A DNA stretch of 40,427 nt from positions 1 to 40,427 of the forward strand of contig DFQX01000049.1 in assembly GCA_002381155.1 (NCBI GenBank). Direction: 5' to 3'. The DNA is from Flavobacteriaceae bacterium UBA3478. GTDB taxonomy: Bacteria > Bacteroidota > Bacteroidia > Flavobacteriales > Flavobacteriaceae. The first letter of the stretch is position 1; the number at the start of each line of letters is the position of its first letter. The notes under the pieces are model-generated. The model had not been told where the DNA came from. It saw nothing but the letters and a program-made list of their open reading frames with translations, and ran no database searches. A program made the translations under genes and the position numbers. Shown here piece after piece: positions 16,847 through 25,767 of the stretch.

Positions 16847-17626
16847 ATGATTAGAGAAAAGACTATTTGGATTACCGGAGCTTCATCAGGCATCGGTCGA
16901 GCACTAGCCATACAACTCGCTAGTGCAAACAATCTCATTCTCTCTTCTCGAAATCTCAACGAACTAGAGGAGACTAAAAATAAATGTGCCAGCTCTAAAG
17001 TTCATTTAGAACCCCTTGATCTTGGTGACTTTGACTCGCATCATTCGATTGTAGCCCGAGTGGTTAAAAACCATGGTCCTATCGATCAACTTATTCACTG
17101 CGGAGGTATAAGCCAGCGATCTTTGGTAAAGGACACTTTATTAACAGTAGATGAAAAACTGATGGCCATTAATTACCTAGGAACTGTTTCTCTTACAAAG
17201 GCCATTCTTCCGCACTTTTTAGAGAAAAAGAAAGGTCATTTTACAGTAATTACCAGCCTTACCGGAGTTTTTGCCTCTCCGTATCGTTCAGGGTATGCGG
17301 CCTCAAAACACGCTTTACACGGATTCTTTGACAGTCTTAGAGCTGAGCTAGAAGATGAAGGAATTCGAGTGACCCTCGCAGCTCCAGGGTTTGTAAAAAC
17401 AAAGGTTTCGATCAACGCCCTTACCGGGGATGGAACCAGTTTAGGTTCAATGGATGATGCACAAGCTAAAGGAATAAGTGCCGAGGCCTGTGCTCAAAAA
17501 ACCATAAGAGCCATCGCAAAAAATAAACGTGAAGTTTATATCGGACGTGAAAGCTACGCAGCCTACGTCAAACGCTACCTACCAGGACTATTTGCTCGCC
17601 TGATCAAAAAAGCAAAGGTTCGCTAA
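16847..17626 (+). CDS. SDR family NAD(P)-dependent oxidoreductase
   Basis: Classical short-chain dehydrogenase/reductase, 259 residues from the ATG at 16847. The cofactor motif is TGASSGIG (10-17). The usual NNAG is replaced by HCGG (84-87). The catalytic set is Ser137, Tyr150 and Lys154 (SGYAASKHAL). The AAPGFVKT loop after strand 6 is intact, and the C-terminus is basic. It resembles the SDR7-type (DHRS7-like) branch, so the substrate may be lipophilic, but it is not identifiable here. The ATG at 16814 is rejected because it lies in the terminator loop. TATCTTAG at 16829-16836 is a possible -7 box, which would give a very short leader. The stop overlaps the convergent tolC-like stop by 4 bases. 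Confidence 0.92.
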   Translation: MIREKTIWITGASSGIGRALAIQLASANNLILSSRNLNELEETKNKCASSKVHLEPLDLGDFDSHHSIVARVVKNHGPIDQLIHCGGISQRSLVKDTLLTVDEKLMAINYLGTVSLTKAILPHFLEKKKGHFTVITSLTGVFASPYRSGYAASKHALHGFFDSLRAELEDEGIRVTLAAPGFVKTKVSINALTGDGTSLGSMDDAQAKGISAEACAQKTIRAIAKNKREVYIGRESYAAYVKRYLPGLFARLIKKAKVR

Positions 17627-18933
17627 ATACTTACGTCGAGTAAAACTCCACAATGATTCAGAAACTCTAATTCAGCCAGCTTAGCCGAGAACTTCGATTG
17701 AATCCCAACAAGCTCTGCATTGAGTAAATTGATTTGCGCCTGTCTAAGTTCGATGGAGGTGATTTGACCGAGTTCGAATTGAGATTGTGCGCGACGATAG
17801 TTTTCTGAAGCGGTGGTAACATTTTCTTGCTGAAGACGGTATACTTCAAGAGCATTTCGGTAATTACCCTCTGCATTTCGAAGGTCTCTAAGCACCTCTT
17901 GTTCAATTTGCTTCTCTTGAAGTTGAGTTGCCTCTAGCGCTAGACGCGCATTTCGTATTCCAACTTGTTGCGAGCCTGACTGAAAAAGATTCCAGTTTAG
18001 GTTAATTCCGGCACTTAATCCTACCGTATTATTCGAAGCTAAGAAGCCGGTTGCAGGAAATTGACCTTCAGAATAACCATAAGCACCATTCGCAGATAGT
18101 CTGGGAATTATAGTTGACTTCTGAGCTTTTAGACCCAGTTCGCTAATCTCTTGATTGGAACGATTGAGTAATAGTCGAGTGTTGTTCGCCTGATACGACT
18201 CTTTATAATTCTGAAGCGCTTCACTAGACAAAAAAGCGACCATAGGGCTCACCTCAAATACAGTTTCTAGATCTCTCGCTAACAAGGTGTTTAGACTTCT
18301 TTTGGCATTCAATAACGCTTGACGTTGTCCTAAAAGGCTAATGCTATCTGAGTTTAAATCCACCTTTGCATTCAAAACATCTAAACCAGTAACACTACCA
18401 AATTCAAAACGCTTCTCTGCACGTTGCAAGCGTTTCTTAGAATTTTGAAAAGTTTGCTCTAGAATACGAACCGATTCATCTAATCGGGCAACCTCGTAAT
18501 AAGCCGCGTACAATTGCAGAAGTGTTTGCTCTATCGTTTGTCTTACCTGTAAACCCGAAAGCTCATACTGCTCCTTAAGTCGTTGATAATTATAGTATCG
18601 CCCAAAGCCATCGAAAAGGGTGACATTAAGATTTACTGAAGCATTATAGCGCTTGGTCTCTGCGCCATCGACCGTTCTCGAATTACCATCTTGAAAAACC
18701 GCTTCTTGATTATCTCTAGCGATGTTGGCTCCTGAAGTAGCCGTCAGTGTTGGTAAAAAGCCTGTGTTCAGTAAAGAAGCATTGTTCTCTGCTTGAGCTT
18801 CAGAAATTTTTGAAACTAATATCCCAAAGTTGTTTTCTAAGGTAAGCGATAGTGCTTGCTCCGGAGTCAAAAGCTCCTGGGCCGACAAGGACCCAAGTGC
18901 CAATGCTGCTATGAAAAAAAACTTAAACTTCAT
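17623..18933 (-). CDS. TolC-family outer membrane efflux protein
   Basis: Outer-membrane channel of the TolC/OEP family, third component of the tripartite pump encoded just upstream. It has a Sec signal (MKFKFFFIAALALG... ending LSAQ), about 436 residues, and the two OEP repeats of long amphipathic helices (EQALSLTLENNFG, RAEKRFEFGSVTGLDVLNAKVDLN, RRAQSQFELGQITSIELRQAQ). I chose the ATG at 18933, which starts the signal peptide. ATG 18948 and GTG 18957 are in frame upstream but would add MNTYK or more. The start overlaps the pump gene's stop by 11 bases, a sign of coupling. The 3' end overlaps the convergent SDR gene by 4 bases. Confidence 0.94.
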   Translation of the reverse strand: MKFKFFFIAALALGSLSAQELLTPEQALSLTLENNFGILVSKISEAQAENNASLLNTGFLPTLTATSGANIARDNQEAVFQDGNSRTVDGAETKRYNASVNLNVTLFDGFGRYYNYQRLKEQYELSGLQVRQTIEQTLLQLYAAYYEVARLDESVRILEQTFQNSKKRLQRAEKRFEFGSVTGLDVLNAKVDLNSDSISLLGQRQALLNAKRSLNTLLARDLETVFEVSPMVAFLSSEALQNYKESYQANNTRLLLNRSNQEISELGLKAQKSTIIPRLSANGAYGYSEGQFPATGFLASNNTVGLSAGINLNWNLFQSGSQQVGIRNARLALEATQLQEKQIEQEVLRDLRNAEGNYRNALEVYRLQQENVTTASENYRRAQSQFELGQITSIELRQAQINLLNAELVGIQSKFSAKLAELEFLNHCGVLLDVSI

Positions 18934-21900
18934 CTTGTAGGTGTTCATTAACTGCACGCTCAGCTAATCGTGGAGCAATGCGTTCGCCAGTTCTTAAATA
19001 GTGAATTGCCAGTTTGATTCGATTACCAAAAAGCAAGAAAATAGGAAGCATCACCAAGGTTAAAATGGTGGCGTACCCAATACCGTATGCAATGGCGATA
19101 GCCATAGGTTTTAGAAATTGTGCTTGTCTACTTTTTTCAAGTAACAGAGGTGCTAGACCCGCAATGGTAGTAATCGAGGTCAAGAAAATAGCTCTGAATC
19201 GAGATCTTCCAGCTTCGAAAAGGGCTTTCTCAAGTTTCATTCCGGCCTTCAAATTCGTATTGTATTTTCCGATAAGAACGAGTCCGTCATTAACCATGAT
19301 TCCAATGAGGGCGATGATACCAAGTAGCGATAAAATATTCAGTGGGAATCCGTGAATCTTATGACCCCATGCTACCGCAGTAATACTGAAAGGAAACAGC
19401 ATTAAAAGAAGTAAGGGCTGAGAAAAACTTCTAAAGGTGAATGAAATCACTACGAAAATTAAGAAAAGAGCTGTTAAGCCAACGAGTCGAAGTGAATCAA
19501 CCAGCTTACCAGCCTCCCGGTTTTGACCCTCATACGAAGGAGTAACAGTCGGATATCTCGCCGAAATATCAGGCATTACATCGGTTTTAATCCAATCTAA
19601 AATTTCTGTTGCAGTAGTGGTGTCTGGATTATCTAAATCAGCATTAATTTGAATCTCACGCTGACCATCGAGGTGATTAATAGCGACTTCCCCACGAACA
19701 ATTTCGTAGGTCGCAATTTCTCTGAGCGGCACGAGTCCCCCTGAAGGGGTACTAATTCTCATCTCATCTAGGTCAGCAAGTGAAGAGCGATTTTCACGAT
19801 CGTAGCGAACCCAAACCCTGATTTCATCTTGACCTCTCTGAAAACGAAGCGCCTGAGCTCCGAAAAACCCTGAACGCACTTGTGCCATAATCGTTCTCAA
19901 ATCGAGCCCAAGTAAATAAGCAGAGTTCTTTAACTGAAGTCGTACTTCTTTGATACCGGCAGGATCATTATCAGAAACATCTTTGAGAAGCGCATTGTCG
20001 AGCATTGCCTGCTTCAATTGATTTTTAGCTTCCTTGAGCTCCTGTATATTGTTTCCTAAAAGAGAAACACTGACGGGTGAACCTCCAAAGTTTCCGCCCG
20101 ATCCATATATCAAACTCTCGACCCCAGCGACCGGCCCGACCAATTCTCGTATTCTAGTGGTGATCAAGTTCGCTTTGATGGCGTCAGGACGCTCCTCTCC
20201 AGGCAGTAAATTAATCTGTAAACTCGCCGTAGATGAACCAGGACCTAATCTTAGGATAATATTCTCGAAAAGCTGTTTGCCAGTACCTTCTAGATAGGTG
20301 GCGGTAAACTCTTCATTAGCGATCAGCGACTTCTCTTCTATAAGTCGAATGATCGAATCTGTTACCTTCTCATTCGTTCCGTTAGGCATCTGAAGGTTAA
20401 TACTTACTTGGTCAGAAGCAACTCTCGGGAAGAAGGTGGTTTGAATAATTCCTCCTCCAATAAATCCGAAAGTGCTGATTAAAAGCGCTAAAAAAATCGC
20501 AAAAGTGAAGAATGAATTTTTTATCGAAAACTTTAAGAAGGGCGTATATAATTGATCACGCATCCATACCATCGCACGATCGCCCATTTGGTTAATTACG
20601 CGCATTTTAGCAAACCCTTTACCGATTAAAGTCTTTGGTTCTTGTTGAGGCTTAAGCGCCTTTGAGTGGGCTAAGTGCGAAGGTAAAATGATCAATGCTT
20701 CGACGAGTGAAACCACCAAAGTCAGAATCACGATCACAGATACTTCTGAGAAGAATTCTCCGATTCGACCATCTAAGAATAGAAGGATGCCGAATGCTAG
20801 AATAGTAGTTAGAATGGCTGAAACAATCGGAGGAATCACCTCAAGAGTACCTTCAATAGCAGCCTGAACCGGTGATTTTCCTTTTTCGTGATGTTGATAG
20901 ATGTTTTCGGCAATTACGATTCCGTCATCTACCAGAATACCAATTACAATGATCATTCCAAAGAGCGAAAGTACATTGATGGTAACCCCTGCGAATGGAG
21001 CAACCACAAACATCCCTAAAAATGCAACAGGTAAGCCAAATGCCACCCAAAATGCCAAACGCGTATTTAGAAATAAGGATAGAAATACCAGAACGAGAAT
21101 CATCCCCATAATGGCATTCTCGGTAAGTAATTCGGTACGCTGAGTAAGTGTAGTTGATAAATCGTTTACTACAGTAAGTTTCACATTCGAAGCCTTTTGG
21201 TTAAAGACATCGATGTATTCTTTAACCGCCTCAGCAGCTCCGATAAGATCTTCGGTATTCGTGGAGGTAATGGTTACTGTGATTGCTCGTTCTCCATCAA
21301 AATAAGTGGCATTCGGAGACTCTGCGAATCGATCACGAACTGCAGCAACATCAAACAAGCGTAACATTCGACCATCAGGTAGTGCTTTAATTACAATGGC
21401 AGAAAGTTCATCGGCATAGTACTGACGATTATTCGCTCGAATCAGATATTCTTCAGCATCGGCCTTAACCGTTCCCCCGGTAATTAATAGGTTGCTCGCG
21501 GCAATCTTTTGGGCTACTTCTGAGAAGCTGATACCGTAAGCAAGCAACTGGTCTTTGATCAGTGCAATTTCAATTTCTTCTTCAGGGTAGCCGGTAATTG
21601 CAATCTGAGAAATCCCTTCTATGGCTCTGAGATCGTTTTCAACTTGGCGTCCAACCTGTTTGAGAACCGACAGTGGAATATCATCACCAGAAATAGCGAA
21701 ACTGATGGTTTGACGCACTACCTCTTGCTTAGCAACCACTAAGGGTTCCATGCCGGTCGGATAGTTTGGTACCCGATCCACCGCATTTTTAACCTCAAGA
21801 AGCATAAAGTCAATATCTCGACCCTTTTCAATCTCGACGTTAATAGTACCACTATTCTCCCGAGAAGTAGAAGTTACTCGGTCTATTCCTTGAAGTCCCT

Positions 21901-22117
21901 TTAAATTATCCTCGATTTTAAGAACGACTCCCTCTTCGATCTCTTGAGGCGATGCCCCGGGATAAACCACAGAAATCAAAATGTTTTTTGAATCCGATAG
22001 CGGAAAAAATGATGAGTTCAAAGAAAAGGCTCCAACGAGACCGAAAATCACGAATGAGAGGATCACGATGTTTACCGCAACCTCATATTTTATAAAGTAG
22101 GAGATTAATTTTCTCAT
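18923..22117 (-). CDS. RND efflux transporter permease (HAE1-like)
   Basis: Inner-membrane proton-driven efflux pump of 1064 residues, normal for the RND superfamily. Hydrophobic segments fall at about 13-32, in two blocks near 335-470 and 850-1000, and two large periplasmic loops separate them. The TM4 acidic pair is present (GILVDDG, Asp397-Asp398). The equivalent TM10 position reads IGIMVNDGLVL, without the lysine found in AcrB (GLSAKN). The best start is the ATG at 22117, 4 bases after the adaptor stop; a TTG at 22132 would overlap the adaptor gene. Substrate cannot be inferred; the TM4 DD pair argues for the drug/lipid-type rather than a divalent-metal pump. No regulator gene is adjacent. 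Confidence 0.94.
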   Translation of the reverse strand: MRKLISYFIKYEVAVNIVILSFVIFGLVGAFSLNSSFFPLSDSKNILISVVYPGASPQEIEEGVVLKIEDNLKGLQGIDRVTSTSRENSGTINVEIEKGRDIDFMLLEVKNAVDRVPNYPTGMEPLVVAKQEVVRQTISFAISGDDIPLSVLKQVGRQVENDLRAIEGISQIAITGYPEEEIEIALIKDQLLAYGISFSEVAQKIAASNLLITGGTVKADAEEYLIRANNRQYYADELSAIVIKALPDGRMLRLFDVAAVRDRFAESPNATYFDGERAITVTITSTNTEDLIGAAEAVKEYIDVFNQKASNVKLTVVNDLSTTLTQRTELLTENAIMGMILVLVFLSLFLNTRLAFWVAFGLPVAFLGMFVVAPFAGVTINVLSLFGMIIVIGILVDDGIVIAENIYQHHEKGKSPVQAAIEGTLEVIPPIVSAILTTILAFGILLFLDGRIGEFFSEVSVIVILTLVVSLVEALIILPSHLAHSKALKPQQEPKTLIGKGFAKMRVINQMGDRAMVWMRDQLYTPFLKFSIKNSFFTFAIFLALLISTFGFIGGGIIQTTFFPRVASDQVSINLQMPNGTNEKVTDSIIRLIEEKSLIANEEFTATYLEGTGKQLFENIILRLGPGSSTASLQINLLPGEERPDAIKANLITTRIRELVGPVAGVESLIYGSGGNFGGSPVSVSLLGNNIQELKEAKNQLKQAMLDNALLKDVSDNDPAGIKEVRLQLKNSAYLLGLDLRTIMAQVRSGFFGAQALRFQRGQDEIRVWVRYDRENRSSLADLDEMRISTPSGGLVPLREIATYEIVRGEVAINHLDGQREIQINADLDNPDTTTATEILDWIKTDVMPDISARYPTVTPSYEGQNREAGKLVDSLRLVGLTALFLIFVVISFTFRSFSQPLLLLMLFPFSITAVAWGHKIHGFPLNILSLLGIIALIGIMVNDGLVLIGKYNTNLKAGMKLEKALFEAGRSRFRAIFLTSITTIAGLAPLLLEKSRQAQFLKPMAIAIAYGIGYATILTLVMLPIFLLFGNRIKLAIHYLRTGERIAPRLAERAVNEHLQDEV

Positions 22118-22121
22118 CCGA

Positions 22122-23234
22122 CTAGTCTTCAATGATTTTCACCGGCTGGGCCTTGAACGCTCCAGGTAAGGTTTTCGACAGCACCTTTTCACCATTTACT
22201 ACTCCGCTTACAATTGCCGTATTTTCAGTGTAATGAATTACCTCAACTGGAACTAGAGCCAATAAACCCTCTCTAACCACAAAAATCTCCTGAGAGTCGA
22301 GAACAAGAGAACGATCAATTTCTATCACATTATCAATGGTTTCCATTTCAATTTCAGCTGTTAGATATTGGCCTTCACGTAATCGTTGATTTCTTACCGA
22401 AAGGGTTACCTCAATCGTCTGAGTGGTTTGATCAATGGAGGGATTAATTCGAACTACCTTGCCCTCATATTCTGTTTCAGATTCGAGACTGTGTAGGATT
22501 ACCTCTTTACCGATTCGTAAATTCTCAGCATAAGTGGCAGGCACAGAGACAGGCATTTCAAAAACTCCCTTTTCAATAAAGGCACCTAACGGTTGAGCCG
22601 CTCTAACCAAACTTCCTTCGGTTACGTTCGCTAACGAAAGGGCTCCGTCAAAAGGTGCGATAATCGTGTATTTGGCAAGTCTAGCTTCTAGATTTAAAAC
22701 ATTGTAGTACGCGTTCAGAATCCCTCTTCCGCTAATAAAAAACCGCTCCTTCTCTGAGTCGAAATGGGGTAACTCTGCAGTTGGCGCATCGATATTATAA
22801 TCTCTTACATAGGCCTCCCACTTCGGGTAAATTGAAGGGAAATCAAGCTCAATATCTGCCAGAGAAGTGCTAAGGATATTTAGAAAGTTACTTTTTGCCG
22901 ACCGAACAGAAGCTGCAAATTCTGAATTGTCGAGAGCTAAGATTACTTCACCTTTTTTATAGGTTTGACCCGATCTGAATGCCTTTCCAGTGAACTTAAG
23001 AACGCCCTGAACCTCTGAAAATAACTCGACCCGTTGTCTAGCAACCAATCTTCCGTTTGATGAAACCACAAGAGGAATAGAGGTGTTTTCAGCCGGATGC
23101 ACAAATACCGATTTAACGGTCTTAGCCACGGTACGTTGAGGAGTTTTATTCGAGGAGACTAACTGATTTGCCAAGAAAACGGCAAGAACTAGCGCAGACA
23201 CTCCTATGATAGGTAAAAGTAAAGATCGTTTCAT
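22122..23234 (-). CDS. RND efflux periplasmic adaptor (MFP/HlyD family)
   Basis: First gene of the efflux operon: a 370-residue membrane-fusion protein linking pump and outer-membrane channel. The N-terminus is a membrane anchor or uncleaved signal (residues 1-26). The lipoyl-type half motif VELFSEVQGVL lies near 70-80, a hairpin region follows with no long coiled coil, and the second lipoyl half is TIIAPFDGALSLANVTEGSLV (about 190-210). The beta-barrel part includes EGKVVRINPSIDQTTQTIEV and LREGQYLTAEIE. The region between the lipoyl halves contains an unusual insert (about 140-170) instead of a clean coiled coil. It lies 4 bases before the pump gene. The 96-base upstream gap holds the motif at 23283-23300. 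Confidence 0.93.
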   Translation of the reverse strand: MKRSLLLPIIGVSALVLAVFLANQLVSSNKTPQRTVAKTVKSVFVHPAENTSIPLVVSSNGRLVARQRVELFSEVQGVLKFTGKAFRSGQTYKKGEVILALDNSEFAASVRSAKSNFLNILSTSLADIELDFPSIYPKWEAYVRDYNIDAPTAELPHFDSEKERFFISGRGILNAYYNVLNLEARLAKYTIIAPFDGALSLANVTEGSLVRAAQPLGAFIEKGVFEMPVSVPATYAENLRIGKEVILHSLESETEYEGKVVRINPSIDQTTQTIEVTLSVRNQRLREGQYLTAEIEMETIDNVIEIDRSLVLDSQEIFVVREGLLALVPVEVIHYTENTAIVSGVVNGEKVLSKTLPGAFKAQPVKIIED

Positions 23235-23250
23235 GCATTAAAAGAGTTGT

Positions 23251-23266
23251 GGAGTGCTTTTACTCC
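23251..23266 (-). other. 5'-UTR dyad upstream of the efflux adaptor
   Basis: GGAGT (23251-23255) and ACTCC (23262-23266) form a 5-bp inverted repeat with a 6-base loop. An outer GTTG/CAAC pair extends it across a small bulge. It lies between the promoter-like motif and the adaptor ATG, so it could be an operator or an RNA hairpin. No T-run follows on the minus strand. Confidence 0.3.
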
Positions 23267-23282
23267 GTAATCAACCCCTTCA

Positions 23283-23300
23283 TGCCAAGAACCGTGCCAA
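23283..23300 (-). promoter_or_regulatory. sigma-54-like or direct-repeat motif before the efflux operon
   Basis: The minus strand reads TTGGCACG, then four bases, then TTGGCA. The first part equals the -24 half of the sigma-54 consensus (TTGGCACG-N4-TTGC). The -12 half has TTGG where TTGC is expected, so GG-N10-GG replaces GG-N10-GC. The same stretch can be read as a direct repeat of TTGGCA with a 12-base period. No TAnnTTTG box is visible in the gap. Transcription from a sigma-54 site would begin near 23272. Confidence 0.35.
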
Positions 23301-23330
23301 AAAGAACCTATTCGAGTTTTTACCTAAGTC

Positions 23331-25160
23331 TTAAAGCGAATAATTAAGACTTAGCCCAAAATTGCGACTGGGCATAGGGATTAAACTCGTTTCCCAATAC
23401 GATTGATTCAGCAGGTTGAAAGCACCCATTTGCAAGTTGAAATTCCCCATCGATTGATATAAAGTTGCATCAACCACGGTATACCTTCGGTCAGAGGCAC
23501 GTTCAATCCATTTAACATTTAAACTACCTGTAGTCGTTTTAGTTAACCTACCCGATAGTTGAGCAGTAAAATGATGCTTGAGATCGTTATCAATGGTATA
23601 CCTAGAAAAGGTGAAAACATCTTCCCCAAATTCTTGGTTCATATAGGTGTATGACAGAGAGAGAGTGGATGCGTTAGACGAGCCAAAACGATAACGATAA
23701 TTTAAATCGATTCCTTCTGTAGTAAGATTAGCAATATTTTGTGCCTCAAATAAAGCCTCCTCATCCTGCTTCACATAGTCGATAAGATTTGAGGAGTTAC
23801 GCTTAAAATATGTGAATGACCATTGATTTTTTATGCTAACCTTTCTAAGTCCAATTTCTATCGCATTTGAAGTTTCTGGGAGTAAATTTTCATTACCTAA
23901 GGTTGTTCGATCACTGTAATATAGGTCGGTAAAAGTGGGTACTCTAAATGTTTTTCCATAGTTCAAATACCCACGTAAGGATGGATTAATTTGCCATCCT
24001 AAGTCTAGTCCCGGATAAACCTTTGTACCTACTGTAGAAAAGTAGTTCACCACAACTCCTGGGGTAATGTCTAGTCGACTATTCCAAACAGAAATACGCT
24101 GTTCCAAAAATAAATTCGCCATTTTTCGATTTCGCTCACCCAGATTGTTACTCTGAATACTTATCGATGCAACTTCTCCCCCAAACCCGAGGCTACCAAA
24201 GCCGTTTTCAACCGATCCGTCCAGTGCCGCTCCCAATTTATGTGCAATATGCAGATTGCGATAGATTTCAGGGCGATTGCGGATGTACTCGTACATGTCT
24301 TGTCCTCTTCTCCAATAAACTCTTGGTGTAAGGCTCCAATTCGAACCATTCAATTTGTGAGTTAACGCAATTAAACTTGCCTGAGTCTCTTCATATTGAT
24401 CAGTTGCTGAAGGAGTTGCATAAAACCCATTAGCACCAAATTTTCGATCATTGAAAAACCCAAGGATCTCAATCGGATGGTTGGTGTCAACAATACTTTT
24501 AAGTGCAACGGTTCTAGACTTGAAATCGGTATTATAACGATAACCATCACTATTGGCAAAAGAAGCATGTGCAATGAGAGAGGCTTTCTCGCCAGAAGTA
24601 CCGGCGGTTAATCTCGCTCCGTTCTGACCAAAAGAACCATACTCAAGAGCCGCTAATGCTTTCTCTTGCAGCGAGGATTTTGTAATAATATTAATCGCAC
24701 CCACAAATGCATTAGGACCATAAATTCTAGCAGCAGGGCCTTTAATTATTTCAATTCGCTCGATTAATTCGATCGGTAGTAAAAAGTTTGAAAGGTGATG
24801 ACCGGTCTGAGCATCTTCGAGTCGAACGCCGTCAATGAGCAGCAAGGTTTGATCAAAAGTTCCCCCTCTAAGGTTAACATCTGCCTGGGTAGGTCCAACT
24901 CCTCTTCTACGAATGTCTAAACCCGCAACCTGCTGTAAAGCCTCAACAATAGTCGTATATCCCGATCGCTTCAATTCGGCTGCAGATATCACCGCCACCG
25001 TTTTCGATTGTTTCGAAAGGGTCTGACCCAGTCGACCGTTTAGAACGACCTCTTCTAATTGGTTAATTAAGGAGTCTTTTTGAAAAGCGTGACCTTTTGA
25101 AAGGGTCAAAAAGAATAAAACGAATAAACTTTTAAAAATACTTCGATTGGTTGCCTGCAT
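23331..25160 (-). CDS. TonB-dependent outer membrane receptor
   Basis: A 609-residue TonB-dependent transporter with a Sec signal (about 1-26) and a TonB-box-like LEEVVLNG directly after it. The plug domain (about 45-160) contains LKRSGYTTIVEALQQVAG, VNLRGGTFDQTLLLIDGVRL and the conserved IERIEIIKGPAARIYGPNAFVGAINI. The rest is a beta-barrel with alternating aromatic strands. Its length matches small BtuB/FepA-like receptors, not SusC, and no SusD neighbour is present. No riboswitch-sized leader is found (82 bases upstream), so vitamin B12 is not supported. The substrate is unknown. It lies upstream of the efflux operon on the same strand, but a 96-base gap suggests separate control. Confidence 0.93.
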   Translation of the reverse strand: MQATNRSIFKSLFVLFFLTLSKGHAFQKDSLINQLEEVVLNGRLGQTLSKQSKTVAVISAAELKRSGYTTIVEALQQVAGLDIRRRGVGPTQADVNLRGGTFDQTLLLIDGVRLEDAQTGHHLSNFLLPIELIERIEIIKGPAARIYGPNAFVGAINIITKSSLQEKALAALEYGSFGQNGARLTAGTSGEKASLIAHASFANSDGYRYNTDFKSRTVALKSIVDTNHPIEILGFFNDRKFGANGFYATPSATDQYEETQASLIALTHKLNGSNWSLTPRVYWRRGQDMYEYIRNRPEIYRNLHIAHKLGAALDGSVENGFGSLGFGGEVASISIQSNNLGERNRKMANLFLEQRISVWNSRLDITPGVVVNYFSTVGTKVYPGLDLGWQINPSLRGYLNYGKTFRVPTFTDLYYSDRTTLGNENLLPETSNAIEIGLRKVSIKNQWSFTYFKRNSSNLIDYVKQDEEALFEAQNIANLTTEGIDLNYRYRFGSSNASTLSLSYTYMNQEFGEDVFTFSRYTIDNDLKHHFTAQLSGRLTKTTTGSLNVKWIERASDRRYTVVDATLYQSMGNFNLQMGAFNLLNQSYWETSLIPMPSRNFGLSLNYSL

Positions 25161-25179
25161 AACTGTTTTTGTCGGTTTG

Positions 25180-25187
25180 CAAAGTTA
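25180..25187 (-). promoter_or_regulatory. -7 promoter box of the TonB receptor gene
   Basis: The minus strand reads TAACTTTG, a perfect TAnnTTTG, 19 bases before the receptor ATG. The predicted transcript would have a leader of about 12-15 bases. No TTTG is seen 19 bases upstream. Confidence 0.5.
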
Positions 25188-25223
25188 CGAAGCGAAGATG
25201 GAATAGAGGTAACCTTTATTTAT

Positions 25224-25241
25224 TTCTTTCTGTGGAAAGAA
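25224..25241 (-). terminator. possible terminator hairpin after the GNAT gene
   Basis: TTCTTTC (25224-25230) and GAAAGAA (25235-25241) make a perfect 7-bp stem with a 4-base loop, starting one base beyond the GNAT stop. The stem is A/T-rich and is followed on the minus strand by ATAAATAAAGG instead of a T-run, so termination is uncertain. Confidence 0.3.
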
Positions 25242-25242
25242 T

Positions 25243-25755
25243 CTATTTTCGCTGTACGAGACAACTCATAACGTAGTCGTCCATATAGAATCCTTCGCCT
25301 ATGGCTACTTTTTGGGCTTTAATCTTTTGAAAGCCGCAAGAAAGATAGAACTGGATACTATCCGAGTTGTCTTTATTTACTGACAAGATCATCGCCGTAC
25401 TCCCTCGAGTCTGAGCTTCCTTTGCAATAAAATCAAGTATGCGCCTACCTAGTCCTCTTCTTCTAAAATCTTTGTGGATGTACAACTTACTTATAAAGAC
25501 CTCCTTTTCAGCTTTACCGTCATAAGCAAAATACCCGGCTTTTTGACCCCCACATATGACCAAGGCATATTTGTAACCCATCGAAAACTGATCAAACATG
25601 GCTTGAGCACTCTGATATTTATCCAGCATGAAAGCCACCTGATCGGCACCGATAATTGGGGTGTAGTGCTGCTCCCAAATCGAGGCAGCAAAAGGTTCTA
25701 ATTGCCTAAAATCGTTACTCGTCTCTAAAAAACGAAAGTCGAGAGAATCGGTCAA
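25243..25755 (-). CDS. GNAT family N-acetyltransferase
   Basis: A 170-residue acetyltransferase of the GNAT fold. The acetyl-CoA loop is RRRGLGRRIL (motif A), preceded by the beta-4 strand FISKLYIHKDF and followed by MILSVNKDNSDSIQFYLSCGFQK, the typical motif B with the NxxxxxFY pattern. No N-terminal extension or fusion is present. The start codon is TTG at 25755: the next in-frame ATG would remove the first 42 residues, including the first strand (FRFLETSND). It is the last of three closely spaced genes (12 bases from the membrane protein). Substrate unknown; relatives act on polyamines, peptides or small amines. Confidence 0.9.
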   Translation of the reverse strand: MTDSLDFRFLETSNDFRQLEPFAASIWEQHYTPIIGADQVAFMLDKYQSAQAMFDQFSMGYKYALVICGGQKAGYFAYDGKAEKEVFISKLYIHKDFRRRGLGRRILDFIAKEAQTRGSTAMILSVNKDNSDSIQFYLSCGFQKIKAQKVAIGEGFYMDDYVMSCLVQRK

Positions 25756-25767
25756 ATCAGATCTAAA

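Noticed and set aside
25161..25242. Possible cobalamin riboswitch before the TonB receptor
   Set aside because: Only 82 bases are available, a good -7 box lies 19 bases before the ATG, and no B12-box-like sequence is visible.
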